The notes under the pieces are model-generated. The model worked only from the letters and a program-made list of their open reading frames with translations, searched no databases and was not told where the DNA came from. From contig JALVWQ010000066.1 of the NCBI GenBank assembly GCA_027034975.1, positions 4,935 through 68,934 of the forward strand: a stretch of DNA of 64,000 bases, in the 5' to 3' direction. The first letter of the stretch is position 1. Each line of letters starts with the position of its first letter. The position numbers were made by a program, and so were the translations under genes. This DNA comes from Campylobacteraceae bacterium. Lineage in GTDB: Bacteria; Campylobacterota; Campylobacteria; Campylobacterales; Sulfurovaceae. Positions 25,937 to 35,362 of this stretch are shown piece after piece.

Positions 25937-25938
25937 AG

Positions 25939-26003
25939 AAGAAGCTGAGGGCTTAGAGCATAGAGCTCAAAGCTCAAAGCAAAAAATTCAAAATTCAAAA
26001 TTC
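25939..26003. repeat. Intergenic AGCT- and AATTC-type repeats
   Basis: GCTGAGGGCTTAGAGCATAGAGC (25944-25966) recurs exactly at 36249-36271. It is followed here by two TCAAAGC units and by ATTCAAAATTCAAAATTC (~25986-26003), a member of the second repeat family also found at 41851, 42328 and 58285. It fills the gap between the SQR-like and methyltransferase genes. Confidence 0.65.
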
Positions 26004-26058
26004 TAACCTAAAAAGTGCTACTATTAGAGTTCAATTTCCACCTACAAGGTCTCTTACA

Positions 26059-27258
26059 ATGAGTAAAAATATCACTATAGAAATTAAAAAGGAGTCTGTA
26101 TCAAAGTTAAAAAGTGGCTATCCGCTCCTTTTAAAAGAGTTTTTTTACGATACTTCTAAACTTGCTCAAGAGGGGAGCATTTTAAAGCTTGTCGATAACA
26201 AAAAGAACTTTATTGCAAAGGGCTACTATGGACTCCAAAATAAGGGCTATGGGTGGATTTTAACAGATAATGAGCAACAAAAGATTGATAGCAATTTTTT
26301 TACCCAGAAGATAAAAGATGCAATCAGCTATCGAAAAGATCTCTTTAGAGATCAAACGACAACCGCATTTCGCCTCTTTAACGGAGAAGGTGATGGCATC
26401 GGTGGTTTAACAATCGACTACTTTGATGGATACTACCTCATCACATGGTATAGCCAAGGGATCTATAGCTTCAAAGAGCCAATTCTTAAAGCACTCAAAA
26501 GCCTTGTAGAGTATAAGGGAATCTACCATAAACGCCGCTTCGACACAAAGGGGCAATACCTTGAAAGCGAGAGTGACTATCTTTGCGGCAAGAGAGCCCC
26601 CAAGCCACTTATTGTAAAAGAGAACAACATCAACTTTGCAATCTACCTCGATGATGGAGCAATGGTGGGAATCTTTTTAGACCAAAGAGAGGTGCGAGAT
26701 ACCATAAAAAGAGAGTACGTTAAGGGCAAAAGTGTGCTTAACACCTTCTCCTACACAGGTGCCTTCTCGGTAGCTGCCGCTCTTGGCGGAGCAAAAGAGA
26801 CAACAAGCGTCGATTTAGCAAAACGCTCCCTCCCAAAAACAAAAGAGCAATTTACTATTAACAACATCGATTTAGAGAAACAAAAAATTATCGTTGCTGA
26901 TGTCTTTGAGTACTTTAAAATCGCCAAAAAAAGGGGCTTAAGCTACGACTTAATCGTAGTCGATCCCCCAAGCTTCGCCCGCTCTAAAAGAAAAGTCTTT
27001 AGTGCCGCTAAAGATTACACAAAACTCTTAAAAGAAGTTATCGCAATTACTAATAAAAACGGTGTAATTGTAGCCTCCACAAATGCCGCAAACTTCGATA
27101 TGAAACGATTCAAAACCTTTATCAACAAAGCATTTAAAGAGGCAAATATTCGATACAAAATCGAAAAGAGCTTCTCTCTCCCAAAAGACTTTAGAGTCTC
27201 CAAAAAGTTCCCCGAAGGCAACTACCTCAAAGTCCTCTTTCTTCGAAAAATCGATTAG
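26059..27258 (+). CDS. Class I rRNA large-subunit methyltransferase (RlmI-like)
   Basis: A 399-aa SAM-dependent methyltransferase of the COG1092 (RlmI/RlmK-C) type. It has an N-terminal PUA-like RNA-binding part (about 1-75, KSGYPLLLKEF), a middle RlmI-like domain with RLFNGEGDGIGGLTIDYFDGYY, and a C-terminal Rossmann domain with VLNTFSYTGAFSVAAALGG (motif I), TSVDLAKRSL and the catalytic VVDPPSFARSKR. The family makes m5C in 23S rRNA; the exact position here is not predictable. An AAGG RBS lies close upstream of ATG 26059. Confidence 0.85.
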   Translation: MSKNITIEIKKESVSKLKSGYPLLLKEFFYDTSKLAQEGSILKLVDNKKNFIAKGYYGLQNKGYGWILTDNEQQKIDSNFFTQKIKDAISYRKDLFRDQTTTAFRLFNGEGDGIGGLTIDYFDGYYLITWYSQGIYSFKEPILKALKSLVEYKGIYHKRRFDTKGQYLESESDYLCGKRAPKPLIVKENNINFAIYLDDGAMVGIFLDQREVRDTIKREYVKGKSVLNTFSYTGAFSVAAALGGAKETTSVDLAKRSLPKTKEQFTINNIDLEKQKIIVADVFEYFKIAKKRGLSYDLIVVDPPSFARSKRKVFSAAKDYTKLLKEVIAITNKNGVIVASTNAANFDMKRFKTFINKAFKEANIRYKIEKSFSLPKDFRVSKKFPEGNYLKVLFLRKID

Positions 27259-27345
27259 AAATAAGCTAAATTGCAACCTAAGTTTCACTCTATGCAATCA
27301 AAGAAGAGTATACTACCCCATTATATAAATATGAAGGAGTGTACA

Positions 27346-27756
27346 ATGGCAACATTTACAGAGTTTGAAAAAAAAATAATTGAGCGTATAGATGAACAGA
27401 TAGCATTTAATAAGGAAAAACCAGAACTAGGCAATATCGATTTAGAAAAAGGCATAGAGCTCATAAGAGATGCAGGAGCAATACTTTTAGATGTCCGCCC
27501 ACCAGCAAAGGTTGCTGAGGAGAATGCAGAAGAGGCAGATATTCCAAGTGCATACTATACACCCTATCCAGAGTTTACAAATTATCTTGATATTCTCCCA
27601 AATGATAGAACAACTCCGATTGTAACAGCATGCTTAAAAGGACTCTTTGCAAGCCGCGTAAAAGCATACCTTGAACTCTTAGGCTACTCAAATGTCTATC
27701 TATTCACCGGCAACATAGAAGATTGGATCACAGCACACAAAGCACATTCGAAATAG
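27346..27756 (+). CDS. Rhodanese-domain protein
   Basis: A 136-aa protein. A helical N-terminus (1-35) precedes one rhodanese domain: ILLDVRPPAKVAEENAEEADIPSAYYTPY, with Cys96 in the active-site loop ACLKGLFASR and GNIEDW at the end. The loop is longer than the usual CxxxxR six-residue loop, so the substrate may not be thiosulfate. I chose ATG 27346, which has AAGGAG 6 nt upstream; in-frame codons at 27331 and 27271 are less well placed. No signal peptide, so cytoplasmic. Confidence 0.8.
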   Translation: MATFTEFEKKIIERIDEQIAFNKEKPELGNIDLEKGIELIRDAGAILLDVRPPAKVAEENAEEADIPSAYYTPYPEFTNYLDILPNDRTTPIVTACLKGLFASRVKAYLELLGYSNVYLFTGNIEDWITAHKAHSK

Positions 27757-27791
27757 AAAAGGTGTCTCTACAAAAAGTTTTATCTCTTAAA

Positions 27792-27870
27792 CCCAAATTT
27801 TGCAATAGAATTAGCAAAGATTTGACAAACGATTTGTTAAAGGTTGTTGATCTCTAATGCAAAATTTGGG
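27792..27870 (+). repeat. Palindromic repeat element, copy B
   Basis: A 79-bp element with perfect terminal inverted repeats CCCAAATTTTGCA/TGCAAAATTTGGG. Left arm GCAATAGAATTAGCAAAGATTT, right arm GATCTCTAATGC, related to copies A and C. It lies between the convergent rhodanese and oxygenase genes, where the hairpin could also act as a bidirectional terminator. Confidence 0.8.
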
Positions 27871-27939
27871 TAGTTCCCCAAGGGGAACATCTAAAAGAGT
27901 TTTTTGTTTCTATAATATTATAACTGCTCAACCTAAGTA

Positions 27940-28692
27940 TTAGCCTAACAGTTTCTTTTTGATTGCAACAGCTGGTAACCATGCTTTTGCAAGCACTTTT
28001 TTTAACGGATTATCTGAAACCCAAACTGTAGTTCTTGATCTATCAACAGGTTTATCATGCAAAGTATATCCATAAATAGCTACCGAAGTTCTATATTTTC
28101 CTTCTGGAAAATTTGTTGTATCATAACCATGAAGTGTATAATCTCTACAGTGCATTATCACAAGTCTATTAAGAGGAACATCCACCTGCGTCTTCTCGCC
28201 AGTTCTCGCATCTTCTAGTTTTAACTGCCCCCCATATTCTGGTTTCCAATCTTTGTTTAGGTAGAGAAGTAAATTTAAGTTTCTAAACCAGTGATCATGT
28301 TTTGGATGGTAGTTAAAATCTGCATGCATATCAAGGTGTGCATTTTCAGTCCCAACATGGAGACCACCACCATGAAACTCTTTATCAAAAAATATCTCTT
28401 CATCAGTAATATAAGAGATTAGCTCTGCAAAACGATCTGATGTTACATCTGCAAAAAGCTCTGCATAGTTTTCTGAAATATCTCTATAGTTATTAAATTG
28501 GTATCTATTTTTAGAGAAAAATACATCTTTAATCTTGTAATGCTCATCTGGCTTTGCAGCATCTTCATAAAGCTTTTCAGCAGCTCCCTCTACTAAAAAA
28601 TTATCTATCGCAATATGAGGGAAAGGCTTTGCATTTAAAAATTGCTCTCGTAAACTATCTTTTTCCCTCTCAAGTCGCTCAAAATCTATCAT
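27940..28692 (-). CDS. 2OG-Fe(II) oxygenase
   Basis: A 250-aa prolyl-4-hydroxylase-type dioxygenase. The iron ligands are His123-x-Asp125 (MHADFNYH) and His188 (TLHGY), and Arg201 (KYRTSVAIYGY) should bind 2-oxoglutarate. The jelly-roll strand FRNLNLLLYLNKDWKPEYGGQLKL matches the family. The location at the end of a glycan gene block suggests that it hydroxylates a sugar, lipid or protein of the envelope, but the substrate is unknown. It has its own promoter. Confidence 0.85.
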   Translation of the reverse strand: MIDFERLEREKDSLREQFLNAKPFPHIAIDNFLVEGAAEKLYEDAAKPDEHYKIKDVFFSKNRYQFNNYRDISENYAELFADVTSDRFAELISYITDEEIFFDKEFHGGGLHVGTENAHLDMHADFNYHPKHDHWFRNLNLLLYLNKDWKPEYGGQLKLEDARTGEKTQVDVPLNRLVIMHCRDYTLHGYDTTNFPEGKYRTSVAIYGYTLHDKPVDRSRTTVWVSDNPLKKVLAKAWLPAVAIKKKLLG

Positions 28693-28720
28693 TCCGCACT
28701 CCTTTAATAAAAATAGCTAT

Positions 28721-28726
28721 ATTATA
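28721..28726 (-). promoter_or_regulatory. -10 box of the 2OG-Fe(II) oxygenase gene
   Basis: TATAAT on the minus strand (TTCTATAATATAGC), about 30 bases before the ATG at 28692, followed by an AAAGGAG-type RBS. No -35 is visible. Confidence 0.45.
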
Positions 28727-28820
28727 GAACTTATAAAATAAAACTTTGTTGATATAAGTCAATTTGATAGCAAAAGAGAAAAACATTCACTAATACTAAA
28801 ATAGAATATTTATCAAGACA

Positions 28821-29717
28821 TCATAAGTCAATTGTTTCAATTATTCGTTTCGGCAACAAAAATGTAGTTAAATACATAAGAAGGTCCACTAAAATATTTA
28901 CAAATCGAACAAAAAGAATAGAAAAGAGCACAACCTCTGTCGCAACAGGAAGATGTAAAAATTTTGCAATTGCAATAAATGCACCTTCTCTTACTCCTAA
29001 ACCTCCAGAAGCACCAGGAGTGACTAGTCCTATAAACCAACTTATAATGTAGATAGCTGCTACTTCAAAAAAGAGTGATGGATCCATGCTCTTTACCTGA
29101 ACTTGCATTATCCATCCCATCATAATCCCATGGAGCCCTATAGAGATAGCAAATACAACAGCGAGCTTAAGTTTTTGCGTTTTAGAAAAACTAGGATACA
29201 TAAACATTATAGCAACAATTGACCCAATTGTTGCTATCACCAATAAAAGTTTGATTTTTATATCTATTGAACTACTAAAGAGTGTAAAAGCAGTTGTTGC
29301 AGCAAATGTGCCAATTATCAAAAAGATATTATGCAATAAAGAGACTTTTGCCATTTCCATTTGCGAAATACCAAGCTTTGAAGCCATCGCTTGACGCCCA
29401 ACAAAATGGAATACATTACCAGGAAGATACTTAGCAATCTCAGTTTTAGAGTAGTAGTAATATGCTGTTAAATAGCTAAAGCCTTTTTTAGCATACTTCT
29501 TAAGCATTAATCGCCATCCAACTATTCCTATCATAGGTGAAAGTAGATTGATAATAATTAAAGGTAAAATTATAAATTTATATGCCACTAAATGAGAATA
29601 AAAGCTCTCTAAAGTATACTCTTTTGAGAGTTTATAGAAGAGAAACCCTAACCCTAAAATACTTAACAGTTTACCAAGTCCATACAGAATTTTTTTTATT
29701 TGCTCTCTATTCATCAT
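28821..29717 (-). CDS. Lysylphosphatidylglycerol synthase-TM / flippase-like membrane protein
   Basis: A 298-aa protein with about eight membrane helices, of the UPF0104/COG0392 type (AglD/MprF transmembrane part). The typical features are YYYSKTEIAKYLPGNVFHFVGRQAMA near residue 85-112 and the GLVTPGASGGLGVREGAF signature near 230-247. Such proteins are thought to flip lipid-linked substrates or support glycolipid synthesis. Two Met codons (29717, 29714) are possible starts. It lies 7 bp after the upstream glycosyltransferase gene, so it is co-transcribed with it. Confidence 0.8.
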   Translation of the reverse strand: MMNREQIKKILYGLGKLLSILGLGFLFYKLSKEYTLESFYSHLVAYKFIILPLIIINLLSPMIGIVGWRLMLKKYAKKGFSYLTAYYYYSKTEIAKYLPGNVFHFVGRQAMASKLGISQMEMAKVSLLHNIFLIIGTFAATTAFTLFSSSIDIKIKLLLVIATIGSIVAIMFMYPSFSKTQKLKLAVVFAISIGLHGIMMGWIMQVQVKSMDPSLFFEVAAIYIISWFIGLVTPGASGGLGVREGAFIAIAKFLHLPVATEVVLFSILFVRFVNILVDLLMYLTTFLLPKRIIETIDL

Positions 29718-29724
29718 CTACTTT

Positions 29725-30783
29725 CTATTTTAATTTTTTAAAGATAAACTCTTCAAGAATCTTCTTGGCTCTTGCATTGCTAAGATGTTTCTGATACGAC
29801 TCTAAAGAGTTCTTACCTACACTTTCTAGAAGCTTCGGATTTGATTTTATCTCTAATATTCTCTTTGCCAAACTCTCCGCTTTTGTATCTTTTACAAAAA
29901 AGATATCGTGGTTATCCTCAAAACACTCTCTCATTGCATCTGTCTCAAGTGTTAAATGGGGTCTACCAACCCTAAAAGCATCATTTGTCTTATTAAGCAC
30001 CACACTATTAGCCCTCTCACCTCTACTGAAGAGCCCTAAGTTAATATCGCAAGCGTTGTAGTAATGATTAAGTTCCTCTAAAGGCATAAAGCCTTTAAAC
30101 TCGATATTTTGCAGATTATATTTTGCAGCTAACTCTTTACACTTTGCTAAATCGGGACCCTCCCCTATCATTAAAAGGCGGGTATCATCACCGCTTTCTT
30201 GTAAGATCCTAGCTGCTTCTATAATTACCGGAGTGCCATGCAGTGGAATATAGCTGCCAACATAGAGTACACTAAAGTTTTGTGAATACCGCTCTACCTC
30301 TTTAGGGTAAACACTTGCTTCATTAATAGTTAAAGGAACTCTTACAAACTTCTCTTTAGGTATGTCATACTCTTTTGAGAGTGTCTCAATGAGCTTATTG
30401 GTATCGACAATTATAAAATCGGCTCTTTTGAGCGATTGCTTCTCGATAAAGTAGGTAAACCGCCCCAAAAGAGAGTTAGGTTTGAAAAGCTTTCTATCGT
30501 TGCACATCACATCATACAAAGAGAGGTAGAAGTCATAAACAATAGGTTTTCTTGTGAGCAGTCGCATAAACGGTACCAAAAAGTGCCCCATATAGCCGAC
30601 ATAGTAGAAATCTTTGCCAAACATTTTAAAAGGGAGTCTGCTTAAAATCGAAAGGTACCTTTTTGCATACCCCTTTGCACTCGAGACACACTCACTATAC
30701 TCAAATTTTTGCCTTAAGATATTGCGATGAAAAAGATTTCGAGAGATAGTTGGTCTATCTGCACAGGTAAAGAGTACCTTCAT
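29725..30783 (-). CDS. GT4-family glycosyltransferase
   Basis: A 352-aa GT-B enzyme. The N-terminal acceptor domain includes FYYVGYMGHFLVPFMRLL. The C-terminal nucleotide-sugar domain includes FSVLYVGSYIPLHGTPVIIEAARIL, LLMIGEGPDL, IEFKGFMPLEELNHYYNACDINLGLFS, and an Asn-Lys-Thr stretch (VVLNKTNDAF) in the usual E-x7-E region. Soluble or peripherally bound at the inner membrane. It probably adds one sugar to the glycan made by this cluster; donor and acceptor are unknown. Confidence 0.85.
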   Translation of the reverse strand: MKVLFTCADRPTISRNLFHRNILRQKFEYSECVSSAKGYAKRYLSILSRLPFKMFGKDFYYVGYMGHFLVPFMRLLTRKPIVYDFYLSLYDVMCNDRKLFKPNSLLGRFTYFIEKQSLKRADFIIVDTNKLIETLSKEYDIPKEKFVRVPLTINEASVYPKEVERYSQNFSVLYVGSYIPLHGTPVIIEAARILQESGDDTRLLMIGEGPDLAKCKELAAKYNLQNIEFKGFMPLEELNHYYNACDINLGLFSRGERANSVVLNKTNDAFRVGRPHLTLETDAMRECFEDNHDIFFVKDTKAESLAKRILEIKSNPKLLESVGKNSLESYQKHLSNARAKKILEEFIFKKLK

Positions 30784-30789
30784 AAACTC

Positions 30790-31737
30790 TTAACTCTCTT
30801 TATCATATTTCGCTTTTAGATTCTCAAACCGCTGCTCCTCTAAAAGTTTTCGATTGACTGAGAGTAGATCCGCAACAAAGGCAATAAGAGCTGTCTGAAA
30901 GCCCATACCCAAAAGAATGCCAGCTAAAATTACAGATTGCACATGACCTGAACCATCACCACTTAAATAGAAATAGAGATATCGCAACCCTACAACAACT
31001 CCTAGACCAAAAAGAATAGTCGCAATTGTCATAAAGAATTGGAAGGGCTTATAAACTACAGAGATTCTTACAATCGTACCAATTGACTTCTTAATATAGC
31101 TAGGAATACTAGAGAAGAGTCTCGAAGGTCGCAAATCTTCATTTGTACGAATTGGCACAGAGGTAATTGCCATATTCTTCTGTCCTGCTTGGATAATAGT
31201 CTCTAATGTATAGGTGTAATTATTGTAGACATTTAGCTGCATTGCACACTCACGGCTAATTGCCCTAAAGCCACTAGGAGCATCTGGAATATCGGTATTG
31301 CTCGCTTTTCGAACAACCCAAGAACCTAACTTTTGCAAAAACTTCTTCGTTGCCGAAAAGTGATCAGTCTGCGAGATTGGTCGAGCTCCAATTACATACT
31401 CTGCTCTCCCCTCTAATATCGGTGCAACAAGCTTTGGTATATCCTTTGCTTCATACTGATTATCCGCATCAGTATTGACAATAACATCAGCCCCCTGCTT
31501 AAGAGACTCTTTTAGCCCAGCCATAAAACCCTTTGCCAAGCCTTGGTTGTGCTTGAAATTGACAATATGATCCACCCCACACTCTTTTGCCACCTTTACC
31601 GTGTCATCTGTGCTACCGTCATTAATAATAAGCCACTCTACTTTATCAAACCCCTCTAGCTCTCTTGGGAGCTCTTTTAGAGCAATTGCAAGTGTTTCAG
31701 CTTCATTATAGCAAGGTATCTGAATAATCAGTTTCAT
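30790..31737 (-). CDS. GT2 glycosyltransferase, polyprenyl-phosphate type
   Basis: A 315-aa enzyme of the DPM1/GtrB class. The N-terminal GT-A domain has IPCYNEAETL, INDGSTDDT, and the DxD motif in VNTDADNQY; two C-terminal membrane helices follow (FFMTIATILFGLGVVVGLRYLYFYL and VILAGILLGMGFQTALIAFVADLL). It probably makes a polyprenyl-phosphate sugar that a GT-C enzyme uses outside the membrane; the adjacent 614-aa protein is the obvious candidate. Confidence 0.87.
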   Translation of the reverse strand: MKLIIQIPCYNEAETLAIALKELPRELEGFDKVEWLIINDGSTDDTVKVAKECGVDHIVNFKHNQGLAKGFMAGLKESLKQGADVIVNTDADNQYEAKDIPKLVAPILEGRAEYVIGARPISQTDHFSATKKFLQKLGSWVVRKASNTDIPDAPSGFRAISRECAMQLNVYNNYTYTLETIIQAGQKNMAITSVPIRTNEDLRPSRLFSSIPSYIKKSIGTIVRISVVYKPFQFFMTIATILFGLGVVVGLRYLYFYLSGDGSGHVQSVILAGILLGMGFQTALIAFVADLLSVNRKLLEEQRFENLKAKYDKES

Positions 31738-31746
31738 TTTATATCC

Positions 31747-33591
31747 TTAACGGTAATATTGTAAAAAGTAGAAAAAATCGGAGTAGAGTGCATGAATCGA
31801 TAACAAAATCACCAATACAACTCCCCAAAAATAGCTCTTTAACCGTTCTACAAATAGTGATGCCATTATAGCAAATCCAAACATAAACGGCAATAAATAG
31901 CGAGGCTGTAAGCCACCTAAATAACCACTATGCACATGAGCTCTATAGGAGAATAAAAACTGCACAACTAAAGTTGACAATAGAGCTAACAGTACTATTT
32001 TTCCAAGCAAACAAAAATTACTTTTCTCTTTTGGACACTTCAAAAAGAGTGCAATAATCGCAAAGATATGCAGCACCAAAAGCCCAAAAGAGCCCCACCA
32101 GCTCTCTTTTGTAAAGGAGTGGTGCGAATGTATTCCAAACCACCCTCCCTCTATAAACCCCAAGAGTCTATGGAACCACTGCCCAATAGTATAGTGTATG
32201 CGATACTCTGGTGGAATATAAAAGACTGAGTGAAAAAACTCTTTTGGATGTGTTTTATCAAATGTTGGCACAATAGAGTGGTACTTATAGAGAATTGAAA
32301 ACTGATAATAAAAAATTGGAATAAGAGCTACTATAAGGATTAGCCATGCTACTTTACTAATCTTAGGAAACTCTCTTCTTTTAAAGAGATAGAATAGATA
32401 ATAAAGCATAGCAAAAAATATAAGCACCGCAGCAGTAAGCTTACTAAAGAATGCCAAAACCATTCCAAATGCAATAAGAAGATAACTACCAAGTGTAAAT
32501 CTCTTTTCAATTAATCGCTGCAGACCTAACACAAAAAGAATACCACCAAAAATAGAGAGAGTATCATTGCTTATACTCGCTCCAATATATGCATGCATTG
32601 GAATAGATGTTATTAAACTCAAATAGACAAAATCTCCTAAAACCGATAGCTCTGCACGAAACCCTATATACAAAATAAGTAAAAAGCTCAAAAGAAAAAT
32701 TAAGCTACTATAGTTTCTAAAATTAGGAACATTTCCTAAAATAGACTTACTTGTATCGTAATTTAAATTCATAATCTCATAATAGAGTGGCGGATGTGTT
32801 AAGTAATTAGAGGCGTGTCTATTATTTACCATCTTCATATCGCTAAAATTAGGAATAAAATAGTGATGATTATGGACATAATCAATATATCCCAAGTGTG
32901 CAAGTTCATCAGGTGGATATTTAAAATGGATATTCTCTTTATAGTACTCCACTTTAAAGATAGTAAAAGCAAAAAAGAGTGCATATAAAATAAGTTTTGC
33001 ATTAAGTTCTTGTGATACTTCTCTTGTTTTATAGATATAGATCAAATAACTTAACACAAAGGCAATAATCAATGCTTTTAAAAATATATCAAGATGAGAT
33101 TCTCTCACAACTATTGGGGTAGAGAGCTTTAAAGGCATCTCCAAAAAAGGGTCTCTCCCATTTGCCACAAAATAGATACTACCACCCTCTTTTTTAAATT
33201 GCTCAATTTGATGTAGGGGTTTTATATCGGATAGGTTTAACTTATAATATCGAGTTCTAAACCAACCTTTATCAATAAGAGTTAACGAATCGATAGTAAT
33301 ATTACCCTCTCGAGTATTTGGATCTATTCGTAAATATCCAATATTTTTGTAACTCTTTAGAGGAAAAATATAGTGTTCACTTCTTGTTGAGAGTGGATGG
33401 ATCGACCTCTTTTCATTATAGGAGTCTGATATGCTTTTTTTATAATAGATCTGTGGCTGTAAACTACTGCTTGTTTCACTCCTCTCTACTAGCTCAAGCG
33501 AAACACCTTTATTTATAAAGAGCAAAAGAGAAAAAATACCCAAAAAGAGAGTTAAAAAAAGAGCTATCACTATTCTATTTTTCTGCACCAT
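31747..33591 (-). CDS. GT-C-fold / DUF2142-like integral membrane glycosyltransferase
   Basis: A 614-aa membrane protein with about 12 helices. A ~130-residue periplasmic beta region follows helix 1. KYPPDELAHLGYIDYVHNHHYF has the acidic P-D-E-x-A-H motif seen in GT-C lipid-linked sugar transferases and DUF2142 proteins, and THPPLYY follows. It probably uses the polyprenyl-P-sugar from the neighbouring GT2 (9-bp gap downstream). It is also a candidate for the sugar-to-lipid transferase missing from the 49350-51492 cassette. Direct evidence is only family pattern and position. Confidence 0.65.
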   Translation of the reverse strand: MVQKNRIVIALFLTLFLGIFSLLLFINKGVSLELVERSETSSSLQPQIYYKKSISDSYNEKRSIHPLSTRSEHYIFPLKSYKNIGYLRIDPNTREGNITIDSLTLIDKGWFRTRYYKLNLSDIKPLHQIEQFKKEGGSIYFVANGRDPFLEMPLKLSTPIVVRESHLDIFLKALIIAFVLSYLIYIYKTREVSQELNAKLILYALFFAFTIFKVEYYKENIHFKYPPDELAHLGYIDYVHNHHYFIPNFSDMKMVNNRHASNYLTHPPLYYEIMNLNYDTSKSILGNVPNFRNYSSLIFLLSFLLILYIGFRAELSVLGDFVYLSLITSIPMHAYIGASISNDTLSIFGGILFVLGLQRLIEKRFTLGSYLLIAFGMVLAFFSKLTAAVLIFFAMLYYLFYLFKRREFPKISKVAWLILIVALIPIFYYQFSILYKYHSIVPTFDKTHPKEFFHSVFYIPPEYRIHYTIGQWFHRLLGFIEGGWFGIHSHHSFTKESWWGSFGLLVLHIFAIIALFLKCPKEKSNFCLLGKIVLLALLSTLVVQFLFSYRAHVHSGYLGGLQPRYLLPFMFGFAIMASLFVERLKSYFWGVVLVILLSIHALYSDFFYFLQYYR

Positions 33592-33652
33592 TTTACAACT
33601 CTCCCTCTTATTTAAAACTAACCATATTATAACTAATCTGACTAAAAATAGC

Positions 33653-35359
33653 CTACTCCTCTAATGCAAAGTTTTTCCGAAAAGCTGCCGTTTTAGACAC
33701 CTCTTCGTAGCTTCCCATTGCTGCAATAGCTCCATTTTCAAGGACTATAACACTATCGGCTTGCTCTATGCTTTTGAGGCGGTGGGCAATAATTAAGACT
33801 GTTTTATTTTTCATAATCGAAGCAATACTCTCTTGAATCATCGCCTCTGTATTGTTATCAAGTGCTGAGGTTGCCTCATCAAGTACAAATATTGGGGCAT
33901 CTTTATAGAGAGCTCTTGCTAATGCAACTCGTTGCCGCTGCCCACCAGAGAGGCGTTTGCCATTCTCTCCTACAATAAAATCATCTTTCTGCGGAAGCGT
34001 CTCGATAAATTCACAGTGGGCAGTAGTTACTGCTTTTTTGTATCGCTCTTCGTCATACTCTAGCCCATAGAGAATATTCTCTTTTACCGAGACATTAAAG
34101 ATCCCACTTGCTTGGTTTACATAAGAGATCTGCTCTCGGATACTATTGATAGTGTAACTCTCTAATGGTTTTGTGTTAATCTCTATAACTCCATTTGTTG
34201 GAGATCGAAAACCAAAGAGAAGCGAAAGTAAAGAGCTCTTCCCAGCACCTGTTTTACCGACTATTGCTACTGTTTTTCCCTGCTCGATTGCAAAGTTCAG
34301 TTGCCGTAAAATTGGCTTTGTACCGATTGTTAAATCGACATCTCTAAAGGCAATCTCTCTAATCGGTTCTGTAATATCTGCTTTAGAGCTATCCTCTTGT
34401 CGAAGATGCAAAATATTCTCTACACGCTCTATGTAGCTATCGAGCATATTGAGCATCAGAGAGTTTCGTGTCGTTACCTTAATTGGTGCGTAGAGCATCA
34501 TGAGTGCTGTTAAGAAGGCAAAGAAGTCTCCAACACTCATTCTATTATGAATCACCTCATACCCACCAAAAAAGACTACAGAGGCAACCGAGAGAGAGAC
34601 AAAAAACTCCATCAGTGGCGAAGTGAGCTCTTGATACTTTACAAGCTTTAACAGTGCCCTTTTGTAATCTTCGAGGTAGCCTAAAAATCGCTTCTCCTCT
34701 CTTTTGGTTTGGTTGTAAACCTTGACAATATCGATATGGTTAAAGGTTTCGTTGATACGCTCATTCAACTCGCTCACATGCCCCTCCGCACGGTGTACAT
34801 GGCGTTTGACGCGTTTGCCTAAAATCTTGACAGGGAAGATGACAATCACCGCAAAAACAATAGCAAAGAGTGAGAGCCGCCAGTTGAGGTAGATAATTGT
34901 CCCAAGCAGTGCAAAAATTGTAAAGAGACTAATAAGATAGCTTGGAATCGTCTTTGCAATAATTTGATGCAAATTAAGCACTGTCTCGATAATGCGGGTA
35001 TTAATGTCGCCAAGCGTTTTATGCTCAATCGCATCGATTCGGCTATTGAGTACACGACTATAGAGCTTTGCTCGAATATTTTGTGTAATATCTATTGCGA
35101 TTCGCTCACTCAAATAGGCACTCAAAAAACGAAAAACACCACGAGCTAAAAAGAGTGCTATAATAAAAATCGGAATAAGGTAGAGCATACTCTCGCTCTT
35201 TTCGATAAAGAGGTTATTGAGAATCGGCTTCATAATATATGCTGTAAGAGCAGAGCTAATAGCTACTCCAATCATCGAGAGGAGTGTAAGAATAATTGTG
35301 CCTTTTCGCTCTTTAAAATAAGGGAGCAGAAACCGAATGCCTCTGTACTTTTGCTTCAA
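33653..35359 (-). CDS. MsbA-like ABC exporter (fused permease-ATPase)
   Basis: A 568-aa half-transporter. Six N-terminal membrane helices (about 18-300) are joined to an ATPase domain with Walker A VGKTGAGKSS, signature LSGGQRQRVALARAL, Walker B IFVLDEATSALD and the switch His in IAHRLKSIEQAD. Homodimers of this type export lipid A, lipid-linked oligosaccharides (PglK) or drugs. Glycan context favours a lipid-linked sugar. The start is TTG at 35359, with RBS AAAGG overlapping the end of the DUF808 gene. Confidence 0.85.
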   Translation of the reverse strand: MKQKYRGIRFLLPYFKERKGTIILTLLSMIGVAISSALTAYIMKPILNNLFIEKSESMLYLIPIFIIALFLARGVFRFLSAYLSERIAIDITQNIRAKLYSRVLNSRIDAIEHKTLGDINTRIIETVLNLHQIIAKTIPSYLISLFTIFALLGTIIYLNWRLSLFAIVFAVIVIFPVKILGKRVKRHVHRAEGHVSELNERINETFNHIDIVKVYNQTKREEKRFLGYLEDYKRALLKLVKYQELTSPLMEFFVSLSVASVVFFGGYEVIHNRMSVGDFFAFLTALMMLYAPIKVTTRNSLMLNMLDSYIERVENILHLRQEDSSKADITEPIREIAFRDVDLTIGTKPILRQLNFAIEQGKTVAIVGKTGAGKSSLLSLLFGFRSPTNGVIEINTKPLESYTINSIREQISYVNQASGIFNVSVKENILYGLEYDEERYKKAVTTAHCEFIETLPQKDDFIVGENGKRLSGGQRQRVALARALYKDAPIFVLDEATSALDNNTEAMIQESIASIMKNKTVLIIAHRLKSIEQADSVIVLENGAIAAMGSYEEVSKTAAFRKNFALEE

Positions 35360-35362
35360 TGC